DNA of 64,000 nt, taken from assembly GCA_011316305.1 (NCBI GenBank), contig SAUG01000125.1:62001-126000 (forward strand), in the 5' to 3' direction. The position numbers and the translations under genes were made by a program. The first letter of the stretch is position 1. The number at the start of each line of letters is the position of its first letter. The notes beneath the pieces were generated by a model. It had not been told where the DNA came from. It did not search any database and saw only the letters and a program-made list of their open reading frames with translations. This document shows positions 35,091-46,127 of this stretch, in pieces. This DNA comes from Rusavskia elegans. Lineage: Eukaryota > Ascomycota > Lecanoromycetes > Teloschistales > Teloschistaceae.

Positions 35091-36903
35091 GATGGGAAGG
35101 CTTTAACAAATGGATAGCACAACGGTCTCGATTGTTAAGTCAAGGCTTTTGAAAGCTTGTCGGAGCGAGAATTAAAATCAAGGATTTGGCAAAAGCAAGG
35201 TATGGTTGTCGATCCCATCAAATCTGAGTTCTCCAGGTACACCGAACATTCTCGTTTCAAGCGACTGCCGCAACGGGTAATAATACCAGGCACGGGAGCC
35301 TTCCGTGAAGGAAACAAGTTATACGCGCACGCACGTGCGTGGCTGTTCATTAGTGGGTATCGGGTTCAAACGAATTGACGCCAATTTGTCTTCATCGACT
35401 GCCGGATACCAAGCTACAGTATTCATGCCAGTTACAGAAGAAAGGGAGCAGAATGATTAAGTGGGAAAGAGCGCGCCCGTAGTACTGGAGACATTCGGTA
35501 GTAGTAGGACTCCCTTGGCGATGTTCTGCTGCCTTTGAGAAGTCTGTGGGTGAACGTCGGCCCCATCGCTTGCAGGATTGTGGAGAGGGTGATCTCACGG
35601 AATGGAGATGGCTAGGATGTTTGCAGTAAGAAATGTAGCGAGATCGTCTTGGTCTCGACTTTATTTTGCGAGCAAACGACACAAGCACAAGGAAGAGGCG
35701 CCGATGCAGCCCGTGGAGGAAGGAGAGATGAAGAAAGAAAGAGATCTTTTACTGCTCGGCTGCTGACCAGGGGACCACAAAGATCAGACACCACCGAGAT
35801 CAAGTCCCCCTAAAGACAGGCGGTTCAACGAAAGTATTGGTCCCACTCAACCACCGTAAGTGGATCTTTTCTCTTCATCTAGCTTTGGCGGATGGAGAGG
35901 TCCGATAGGGATTGGTGCTAAGCCGTTGATAGGTTTGCTGGGGTTCCAGGCACCTGATGTGCCTCTGGCTATATCTTTTCATCTCACACAGTGGAGTGGT
36001 CGATCCCTCACTGGCGTGCAGAACGGGTGGTTGGTCATCGTCCACTTTTGATTGTCGAATACAGGCCTGAAAAAAGGTCAAGCTGGTATGTAAGCTCAGT
36101 CGTACACAGGGAACGTATAGATCAACAAGAGGGACTTCTGAAAGAGCACTTTCCTTTAGAATGGTTCCTTCGTGGTGGATGCTGGTTAATCGTTGTGATG
36201 AGAGAACTTCAACGGAGCAAAGAGAGCAATTGCATAGAACTTGATGTTTGAGTGCGACGCCAAAGTGAGCCAAGCATATTCCGAGTTTTCAAGCATCCAG
36301 AACGTAGGCAATGATGTCGATCCAAGGGAAGATGGTCATCTTGTGTAGATTTACATGTCGAGGCTGAGCGACCTCGCTCTTTTGGTGAGAGGGTCGCAGC
36401 TCCACCAGCGAGCTGAAACGATGATGTTGAGACTTGCAGTGGAGTAAGTGTGAAGAAAGTTCCGTAAGCCAAGAGACGATGTAGAGTAATGGCACCTGAT
36501 GGCATTGTAGATGATTCAGCCAATGAAATTGGTTGGAAACGTCATGACGACACAGGTAGCGAACCGCTTTGGACAATACCTTATGTCACATACTCTCGCA
36601 AGCGACCTTCAACTTCTCCTTCAGACACAGCATTCGTTCTCCAAAATGGCCAATGCTGGTGGAAGCAGTATGACGCATCCTTTGAGAGCGACCGCCGAAG
36701 CAATTGTAAGCATTCTCTGCATCTACCTTTACCTCGTACCAGGCTAGGAAATCCGAGACACATCAGCATAGTTAGATGCGTTCCGGGGGACCTTCTGGAT
36801 TCCCGAGACACGATCAGATGTTTTGATCAGCATATGTTGACTCCAGAACCAATTCCAGGGAGCTGCCGGCGGCGACCCCAGAACCAACCGTACTTCCCTC
36901 TTC
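35091..36903. repeat. 1.8-kb intergenic with third copy of the dispersed segment
   Basis: Bases about 35701-35820 hold the third copy of the segment also found at 33.7 and 34.1 kb. Nothing else was recognised. Frames at 35875-36273 (-) and 36489-36974 (+) have no motif. The end should contain the catalase promoter. Confidence 0.6.
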
Positions 36904-38996
36904 ATGGGCGCCAACGAGGGACCAGCAGAGATCGCGGCCAAGATCTCGGGTGTCAATCAAGGAGGAAAGCGTGAGGATGATTCGGCCTACTTCACCGACA
37001 ATGAGGGTCACCCATTCCCAGATCCGTACGTGGTCATTCCGTCAGAGAAGGAAATGTCTGACGATGAAGACAGGGCCCACAGCAAGACCGTCGGGGGCAT
37101 CCCTATGATTTCGGATACCTTTCTCTTGCAGAAACAACAGACTTTCAACCGGTCCAAGAATCTTGAACGTACGTGGAGTGCGGTCGCCATCCTTCGTTCC
37201 GACTTTCCCTGAACGACGGGATGAAATCCGATGAAAGCTAACCTCTCTGGGGTTAGGCATGGTTCATCCGTGCGGCTCAGGGGCCTTTGGCTATTTTGAG
37301 TGCACGAAAGATATGAGTGACGTCTGGTAAAAACAGCCCATACAACAGCTTCACATTCGACGAGATTAGCTACTGATCCTCGTTCCCCTACGATGCAGCA
37401 AAGCGGACTTCCTCAAGAGCGCTGGTCAGAAAACTCCCATTTTCATCCGCTTCTCCACAGTCACTCTCGGTCGCGAGTTCCCCGATTCAGCGCGCAACCC
37501 CAGGGGTTTCGCTATCAAATTCTACACTGCCGAGGGAAACTATGACATTGTGGGCTTGAATTGGGTAGATCCCTCCTCATCGCCTTTGCGAACATGCACT
37601 TACTCCACACAGCCCATCTTCTTCTGTCGAGACCCCATCCAGGGCCCAGATGTCATTCGATCCCAGTCTCGCAACCCAAAGAACTTCCTTTTGGATTATG
37701 ACGCCACTTTCGATCTTCTTGCTTGCACGCCTGAAGGGTAGCTCTCGGTCGTCATCTATTCAAGATCCTGGTGCTAAGATCAATGTCTAGGAATCATGCT
37801 GGGCTGATGTTCTTCAGCGACCATGGGACTCCAGACGGATGGATCAATGAACATGGTTATGGCTGTCATACGTTCAAATGGTAGGTCTACATGAATCAAG
37901 CTTGAAAGCTGGTCCAGTTGTTGACAGCTTTCAGGGTAAACCAGGAAGGCAAATTCGTGTACATCAAGTACCATTTCATCGCTACCCATGGCCAGAAACA
38001 GTTGTCTGAGCCCGAGGCCATCCGCATCTCAGGAGAGGATCCCGATTATTCCAAGAGGCAGCTGTGGGACGCCATCGAAAACGGCCAAGAGATTGAGTGG
38101 ACTGCGAAAGTTCAGATCATGCAGCCAGACGAAGCTGATGCGAACAAGCTGGGCTTCGATCCATTCGATGTCACCAAAGTCTGGCCAAGAGGACAGTTCC
38201 CGGTGCGTAAAGCTTGTCGACCTTACAATCCAATCCGGGCCCAAGTGTCGCATATTGACTTCATACACTGCAGATGCACGATTTCGGCCGCCTTGTTTTG
38301 AATAAAAACCCCGAGAATTTCCATCGCGACGTTGAACAGGCTGCATTCTCTCCTGGCAGTATGGTGCCCGGCATCGAGGATTCGCCCGATCCCCTACTAC
38401 AGTTCCGAATGTTTTTCTACAGAGATGCACAGTACCATCGTATTGGTGTAAACCTTCATCAGGTCCCCGTCAACTGCCCGTTCATGGCTGGCAACTACTC
38501 CAGCTTGAACTTTGATGGACCGATGCGCACTGATGCCAACCATGCGGGCAACAAGCAATACGTTCCCAATAGCTTCGCTCACAAGTTCCGTCCTGATGCA
38601 GCCGAGGCACCTTACACCGTTGCCGACAACGTAGTGAGCCGGAAGAGTCACTATGCTCACGAAGGAAAGAAGAGCGAATACGCGCAGGCAGCAGAGCTGT
38701 ACAAGCGAGTAATGGACGACAAGGCAAGGAAGGCAACCCACAGTAACACGGCCAAAATGTTATCGAGGGTCAATTATCCCATCATTCAGAAGAAATACTT
38801 GGCACAGATCTACAACATTGCCCCGGAGTACCCCAAGGCCGTGTATGAGCTGCTGCCGAAGAAACAATTCGAGTTCTCGGAAGTCGAAGAACTATCAAAG
38901 ACGGCCCACGAGTTCTACAAGGAGGCCAAGTTCAGGCCGGGCGAGCAAGATCGTCTGGTAGGGTACATGCCTTCAGCATCGATCTATAATGTTTAG
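36904..38996 (+). CDS. heme catalase
   Basis: Seven exons (36904-37168, 37257-37326, 37399-37564, 37613-37737, 37791-37880, 37935-38202, 38274-38996) give 568 residues. All six introns have GT-AG ends and matching phases. Removing the 48-nt third intron closes GLNW to PIFFCRDPI. The catalytic His is H92 in MVHPCGSGAFGYFE, the active-site Asn is N166, and the heme-ligand Tyr is Y377 in RMFFYRDAQYHRIG. The enzyme breaks hydrogen peroxide into water and oxygen. Length is between small-subunit (about 500) and large-subunit catalases, and the large-subunit flavodoxin-like tail is absent. There is no signal peptide and no clear SKL-type peroxisomal end (it ends SIYNV), so cytosolic placement is likely. 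Confidence 0.95.
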
Positions 38997-39795
38997 TAGC
39001 ATGCATTGCGAAGGATCTCGGCCTCGTAAAGGTGGATTTCTCGCAGCATAGCACAGACAGCATGCCATGACAAGCTTTCGGTAAAGTCGTCAGGTCGTCC
39101 AAATGATACGATACGCTTAAAGAAAGGACTTTGGACAGACACTTCAAGCCATGACTATCTCTCTATCTCTTACAAGTCTTCTCTCTTTGGAAGATTCGTA
39201 GACAAGGGTCGAACGCTATGCCTCGCTCCCGAAGGATCAATTTCATTGTCGTTTCTTTGCATATCGTCCTTTCGTACTATATGTTTAGGGTGCAGCGGAC
39301 TTTAAGACATCATACGCTAGTCCGCATTAGGCGATTCCCTCGTTAGGCTGTCCCCGGTCTACACCCCACAGAATCCATCCACACAATCCGTTAGGTCCAC
39401 CGCACGCATCGCTTGCGGGCTCTCTGTCGTCGACACCGGCTTACCTCATGGGTATGGGACAGCAAGTTATTCTGACCTCTCCCTCTTCTTATCTCGTCCA
39501 ACAAACAGCAGGCTCTGCGGCCTCGAAACATTTTCGCAAAGTCATACGAATTTCTAAATACTCACTGTACTAAGACCAAAGATATTCTTATACCAGCGGA
39601 TTGTGAAGCTTGGCCATCCTTTCCATCTAATTGTATTTTCTACTCAGGTGGTCAAATAGTCGTTTTGGATCTTTATCAAGTGCTCCTCATGTTCCTCAAC
39701 CTCGGGCAATTTCAACAATTCATTTCGATACCAGTCTAAAGCTGTGGGTTAATCTGATTGCCTGATCTGGCTTATAACACCAATTCATAGAAAGA
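38997..39795. other. intergenic, nothing recognised
   Basis: This spacer lies between catalase and ADE5,7 on the same strand. It should hold the catalase 3' UTR and the ADE5,7 promoter. No coding signal was seen. Confidence 0.5.
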
Positions 39796-42465
39796 ATGGC
39801 AGCAGAGACCGAGAAAGAGAGCCTTTGTGTACTGCTGATTGGTGGAGGAGGAAGAGAACATGCTCTGGCTTGGAAACTCAGCCAATCTGCTCGAGTGAAG
39901 ACGATCTTTTGTGCCCCTGGGAATGGTGCGACAGGGAATGTTCGCAAAGCTGTCAACGTTCCGCATCTTTCTCCAGATTCACATGCAGATCTTCTGGTGT
40001 TCGCGAAGAAATCCAACATCGACTTGGTTGTCGTAGGCCCGGAAGTTCCCCTCGTGGCAGGCATTGTGGATGTCTTCGAGTCGAATGGCATACAATGCTT
40101 TGGACCCAGAGCTGCTGCGGCAAGGATGGAAGGATCCAAAGTTAGTACTCGCAGCATCGTTAGAATATATTCCATATGCGTTCTCCGTTTCGAGGAATGA
40201 CAGCTGACTCTGTGATCGATAAGACATTTGCCAAGGATTTCAGTGAGTAGAGTTCCGAGCACATCTGGCCCAGATTACTGCGGCTTAGGAGCTCACTAGA
40301 CTGTTTCTCATGATGCGCCTGCAGTCGAGAGGACATACTGACTTCCATTTCACTTAGTGGCCAGACACAACATACCGACGGCCAGGTACCGAAACTTCAG
40401 TGATTATGCCGAAGCCAGACAGCATCTCGAGTCGGTAAATTACAAGGTCGTTCTCAAAGCAGATGGGTAAAGCTTCCCTTGCTTGGAACTGTCAATATAT
40501 GTGTACTGATCCCTTGGCTACAGCCTAGCGGCTGGAAAGGGGGTAATACTGCCATCGTCGGACTCAGAACAGAAAATGTATGATGCCCTGCGAGCGACCA
40601 TGGTTGACAAGCAGTTCGGGTCTGCAGGTAATGAGGTGGTATTCGAGGAGTATTTGGAAGGTCAAGAGCTCTCCTTCCTCAGCTTCGTCGACGGTTATAC
40701 CATCAAAAGTCTTGTCCCAGCCCAGGATCATAAACAAATCTTCGACAATGACCAGGGGCCAAACACCGGCGGCATGGGATGTTACGCGCCCACCCCTATT
40801 GCATCCGAGAGATTGGTTGAGGAAGTCCACCGAACCATCCTTCAACCGACTATCGATGGCATGCGAAAGGAACGAATGCCTTTTAAGGGTCTCCTCTTCA
40901 CTGGCATTATGCTCACCAAAGACGGACCTAAAGTCTTGGAATACAACGTACGCTTCGGCGACCCTGAAACGCAAACGCTCCTCCCTCTGATGGATAGTGA
41001 TCTCACCGAGGTCATGCTTGCCTGCACCGACGGCTATCTTGACACCATCGACGTCAAATGCAAACCTGGCAGCTGTGTAACGGTCGTTGCAGCAGCAGGA
41101 GGATATCCAGGCTCCTACAGCAAGGGCGATCCTATTACCATTGATGCCGAGGCTTACGAGGCGAGGGATACTAATATATTCCATGCCGGTACCTCGCTTG
41201 ACTCTGGTGCGCTCAGGACTGCTGGGGGCCGCGTCCTTGCTGCAACAGCGGTCGCTCCAGATCTCGAAACGGCACTGTCAAAAGCCTACAGCACGATGTC
41301 TAAGATCCAATTCGAAGGGATGCACTACCGCAAAGACATCGCCCATCGCGCCTTGTCCCATCACTCTGTCTCTGCTTCCAAGCACGAGAGACCAGAGGTG
41401 CCTCTCACCTACGCCTCCGCGGGCGTCTCCATCGATGCCGGTACAGAGCTCGTCAACCGCATCAAATCCCTTGCCGCCTCTACTCGCCAGTTCAGCACTT
41501 CATCCTCCATCGGCGGCTTCGGTGGCCAGGTAGATCTCGCAGCAGCGGGCTACGAGCAATCGCCAATCATCTCTTCCGGTGTCGATGGCGTAGGCACGAA
41601 GTCACGTCTCGCGATCCGCATGAACAAGCACGACACCATTGGCATTGATCTTGTCGCCATGGTCGCCAACGACATCTTAACCGAGAGTGCTGAACCGCTG
41701 TGGCTGATGGATACGATGAACATGCACAAACTCGACGTGGAAACCGGCGTCAGCATCGTCGAAGGTGTCGCCAACGGATGTATACAGGCGAACTGTAATT
41801 TAGCGGGGGGAGAGACCGCCGAGCTGGGAGATATCATCAAAGAAGGTCATTATATCTTGGATGCAAGCTGCAGCGGCGCGCTTCGCAAGGGCCGCAAGCC
41901 GCTGCCTTGGAAAAATGCCATGGAGAAAGGGGATGTCCTCTTGGGTCTCACGAGCAGCGGGGCCCATAGCAACGGCTACTCCCTTATCCAGAAGATTATC
42001 GAGCGCTCCAACCTCCCCCTTTCCTCCCCCGCGCCATGGGAACCCTCCACCTCAGTTGGCTTAAGCCTGCTCACACCCACCAAGATCTATGTCCGCTCGC
42101 TTCTTCCGCTCTTCGAGAAAGATCTCGTCAAAGGCGCTGCACACATTACCGGCGGGGGCTTGGTCGAGAATCTCCCGAGGATTTTGCCCAAGGGATTGAG
42201 GGCCGAGGTCGAAGCAAAGAGTTGGAGTGTGCCGGAGGTATTCCGGTGGTTGAAGAAGCAAGGGAATGTCGAGAAAGAGGAGATGGCTAGGGTGTTCAAT
42301 ATGGGGATTGGGATGGTGCTCGTAGTTGGTGAGGCACACGTCAGTGAGGTGACGAAGATCCTGGCGCAGAAGGGGGAGAAGGTTGTGAGGATCGGTCGAC
42401 TGGTATGGAGGGAGGAGGGAGGGGTGGGTTGTGTGATTCAGGACATTGAAATCTGGGATCAGTGA
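39796..42465 (+). CDS. ADE5,7: bifunctional GAR synthetase / AIR synthetase
   Basis: Exons 39796-40140, 40224-40242 (19 nt), 40358-40466 and 40524-42465 give 804 residues. The tiny second exon encodes TFAKDF and is needed to keep the conserved SK-TFAKDFMARHNIPTA run. The N-terminal half is glycinamide ribonucleotide synthetase, with GGGGREHALAWKL, an ATP-grasp core (LKADGLAAGKGV) and EYNVRFGDPETQ. The C-terminal half is AIR synthetase, with TYASAGVSIDAG, SGVDGVGTKSRLA, NLAGGETAELG and LTSSGAHSNGYSL. Together they perform steps 2 and 5 of de novo purine synthesis in the cytosol. The fused form and length match fungal Ade5,7. Confidence 0.96.
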
Positions 42466-43427
42466 ATCCTCCAGCCGGCTCAGGTCCTTTGGGTCCAGAT
42501 GTAACAATACGAGATCCGTCGACTCGGAAGTACATTGACTGCGAACCAACATGGGCATTTGGGATCACATTGATTCAAGATACAACGGCGAGTTGTGGGA
42601 CCTCAAGCCAGGGTCTCTCGCCTCGCTAGTAGCATAGATCTTTCTTCTCCTTAGTCTCTATAGTCCGGCCGGTGTGCCGACACCGACGCTGAGAAACTCT
42701 CATACTTCCCTACAAAGTATATCGAACTTTCATCCCAAGATTGCCGTGAACTGGGTGGCAGGCATGGTCCCTGTTCGAATCCGAACCTCGCGTTCCCTAC
42801 AAACTGGGAAGGACACGTATCAATAGTCTCCCACACAGGACGTGGCATGACGCTCGTTCTCCGGGCGAAGCTCAGGGCGGGTTGAGGGGGTTTCTGGACT
42901 CGCAGGGCGGAAGAGCAGGAGATCAGGAGGAAGAGGGGATCAAGGCGCTATCAACGGTGTTGGGGTTCCGGGATCAACGAACAACTGAATTTTGGGATCA
43001 AGCAACAGTCGCACATACTCGGGAGGAAACTGCGGCGACGAAGACGGAGGAGGCTAACAGCTATGGATGGTGTTGAATGCCTGCGTCTGAGGTGAAGAAT
43101 ACTTGCGTTCAGGCGAGCGGGTTGGGCGAAGAGGGGTCTAGACCTCTTTCTAGGTCCGGGCACTATGTGGTTAGATGGGTTACTCTCGAGACATTGATGT
43201 CTGGATCTTTGGAACGGGTGTCTTGTGGGGATAGAGCGGATAGAAGGAAGATTGTGGGGTGGGGTGATGAGGAGATTGGACAGTTCGTTGAATGCGAACG
43301 TGTTGGTATATATCAGAAGGCGGGGTTTAGGTTTGCTTTTTGTCGATGGTTTGCTATCTTATATCGGCGAATAGAGCTTGGTATACATGTAGGTCATCCA
43401 ACCGATTTCCTAGTAAAACCAATATTC
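42466..43427. other. intergenic at the core/accessory boundary
   Basis: It contains the ADE5,7 3' UTR and then low-complexity G/A-rich sequence at about 42870-43290. A TTCGAATCC element near 42775 looks like a tRNA B box, but no cloverleaf can be drawn. No gene was seen. Confidence 0.5.
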
Positions 43428-44890
43428 TTACACGACTTCCTTTGCGAAATTCCTAGATACATCTTCCGTTGGCCGAAGATTTCGTAAACTGCTGCCATCT
43501 TCGTTGCTCGATCCATTACGTGCATGAGACCACCGATGACGGAACGGGGACCATGGGTTAGGGATCTTCGATACAATGAGTCTGCTCCAGATCGTGCTCA
43601 TACGGCCTGGTGTTTTGTCTGATCTCTTCAGGAGCGGGGCCATGGCGGGTAGGGAGGCACAGATGGTGCCGATGCAGCACTCCACCGCGGTCCAGAGCAT
43701 GATGTTTGCGATGACCCCTATCGAACATGTCAGATGTATGCCCTTACTTGCGGGGGATATACGACTTGGTTTTAGGTACAGAGAGTTGGACGAAAATGGA
43801 ATCAGAGAATCGATATGCTTACACGTTAGGTCGCCAGTGTTCGTCGGCTTGAAACCATAGTAGATGCGTACGGCTCCTACCCCGACCACGCTTCACGATG
43901 GAAGATACTAGTCAGCTTGGAAAGGGAGTTGAGTAAGGATGGGCAGGGCACTTACAAGGCTCCTAAAGAAAACACCCCAAACAGTACTACCTTCTTACCC
44001 CTCGGCAATCGTAGATTCCACAGTCCAATGGCAGGGAGGACCAATACTGCAACATCAGAGATTGTGTTCGCGATCAAGATTGTCACAGCATGCAATTGCT
44101 GCGGTAAGCAGTGCCCCTTCAATGTATATGGGGGTTTGACCTTTTCCAAGAAGTACGCCCGGTTCCAGAAAAACGTGACCGGAAGACAATGGAGGATGAA
44201 GACTATTAGGGTGGCGATGGTGAGGAGAACGGTGTAGGTACCGAGGACCTAGAAGGCAATCTTGAAGGTACGACGGTGCATGGTGAAGATGCGGCGGTAG
44301 GAGATGAGTATGGAGACTTTGACGAGACCAAGGCAGGGACCATGAAGCAGACCGATTACGTAGCCAGACTGTAAACGGTAAGATTAGTTTGGACCGGTAA
44401 CCCAATTGGCGTGGAGTTAGTCCGGAGAGGCTCCCTGGATGGCAGTCTGACTTGCCTTCAATACTCTGACCATCTTTCGTGGTTTATGGCTATCGGTGGC
44501 TGTCACGCGGGCGATATGCTTGCCAACACCGTTCGTGAACGCTTTTGGTCCATCAGGCCACTCATATGAGGATACAAGTCTTACTGCCCATGTCGAAGTT
44601 GACGTACCGATGACACAAGCTATGGTTACACCAATGGCAAGGGCCTGATTGCACATGCTCTGTCAGCGGTACAAGTCAGCGTGTTGGGAAAACTGACGTA
44701 CCGCAGCCACAACGATGACGAGATTGTCATGTGCCCATTGTTTCTTGATAGTGCACTGAGCCCAGAATCTGATCGCAATGGCCAGGGATGTGACGACAAT
44801 GAGGATGACACTAACAGCGAGAAGCTCAGGTTCTCTGTCCTCGTTCCAATAAGCATGCTGATCTTGATACGCGGCTGTGGTTTTGTTCAT
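43428..44890 (-). pseudogene. rhodopsin-domain (SAT4-type) integral membrane protein with in-frame stop
   Basis: Six exons (44890-44702, 44659-44608, 44541-44456, 44368-43956, 43890-43823, 43717-43428) join in phase to 366 codons. The third intron is GC-AG (GCAAGT donor). Conserved fungal rhodopsin-domain features are present: an N-terminal helix with IAIRFWAQ, VGKHIARV, LVKVSILISYRRIF, LHCLPVTFFWN, ISDVAVLVLPAIGLWNL, the AVRIYYGF helix and NIMLWTAVECC. Codon 149 (44251-44249) is TAG where this family usually has Trp (KIAF-stop-VLGTY). No splice pair can remove it without losing conserved sequence. It is a single C-to-T type change on the + strand in a CpA context. The gene may be a null allele, or the base may be wrong. 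The function of the family is unknown. Confidence 0.75.
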
Positions 44891-46127
44891 AATGCGTGTA
44901 AAGCAGGTAGCTGTCTCAAGTATAGCATTCGTTTCTCAGACAGAGAACACAGCATCTACTTATATTACATGGTGTTCCACAGAGTCTCTGGCTTTTCGAA
45001 TGCTCGGACGGGAGGTAAAGGGGGAGGGGGACGGGAGGTGGAGGGGAAGAGGGGGAGGGCAGATAGAGGGAGGGTGGAGGGGAGGTAAGGTGAAGGTCAA
45101 TAGAAATTGCTTATTTGTGCTCCCATTATCTGATATACCTACATAGCCTTTATACATGATCGAAGACCTCTGTATTCATGTGGTGGGTGCCAGGGTTTAT
45201 AAAAGTACACCACAACGCAGTCAGACTCCGAAAACGGTGGTAATTGTTGCCACAAGGCTACAGTCAGATGGTCACCGGTCCAATTGCGTTGCTGCTGGGA
45301 AGAAGCGTGGGTGAGAAGCAAGGAGAACAGCATTTTCGGGGGTAGCACTGCTTGCGGCGAAGCATTATAGAAAACAGAGGTGCAGGACACAGTCGATCCC
45401 GTGTTGCAATGGGGTGCATATCCTATCCCACAAAAGAGGAGATAGAAGAGTCTGCTCATTACCTTGAAAAACTAGACACAGTTGGAGACTCAAGGAAATC
45501 CTAATGTGAAGTCATTTACTGTTGCGGAAAACACTCTTACCGAGCACTGAGAAGTCCTAATTCCAACAAGCCGTGGCAGCGTCTCCTTGAAGTCGTGTGT
45601 GTTAAAATACGCGACGGACATCTGCTCTTGTCCGAAGGTGGTGCGGGTGGTGTGGGGGTTGCCCGATGCAGGTCCCAGGGTTCGTGGCAAAATATTTGAA
45701 ACGTAGGGGTTGCTTTGCGTCTCTCCTCTCGGAGGCTTCCATTGGCTCAGGGAGGAGTTGGTATAGCAGCGAAGAGAATGACCACGAAAGCGAAGGAGAG
45801 GGTGATCGAATTTGTGCTGCTAACCTTCCAGGCAATCGAGATAGGGGTGGAATAAATCCGAATGACGACATGCTGGCATTGTAGAGCAATGATCGCTGGT
45901 TTGTCCTCCCTCTTTTCCCCTACGAAATTTACATCCATGGACGGAATTTCTGCTCTTTATACAGCGGCGGTCGAGAAGCTAAGGCTATGACTTCTTCAAC
46001 TCCTTCAGGGCGCAAAAGTCCTATAAGGAGCACATAGTCAGCAGAGATACATTAGGCGCAGATTAGGCCCCCAATCAATAGATCTTTGTTTCCAGAAGCA
46101 GTCCTTACTCATCTTGTCATCGCATCT
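44891..46127. repeat. intergenic with G-rich tract and a decayed gene start
   Basis: A very G-rich + strand tract (mostly GGGAGGGG-type units) lies at 45010-45090. At about 45954-46003 a segment resembles the start region of the gene at 51090, with AGC.GC.GT.GAGAAGCTAAG before an ATG. That ATG opens only a 16-codon frame. Frames at 45139-45459 and 45602-45889 (-) have no motif. Confidence 0.6.

Noticed and set aside
35350..35372. GGTTCAAAC element like a tRNA B box
   Set aside because: The stem does not pair and no A box precedes it at a suitable distance.
37565..37612. 16-residue insertion in catalase before PIFFCRD
   Set aside because: It is a 48-nt in-frame intron; its removal gives the standard catalase segment.
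42771..42790. TTCGAATCC element like a tRNA B box
   Set aside because: No matching T stem, anticodon arm or acceptor stem can be drawn on either strand.
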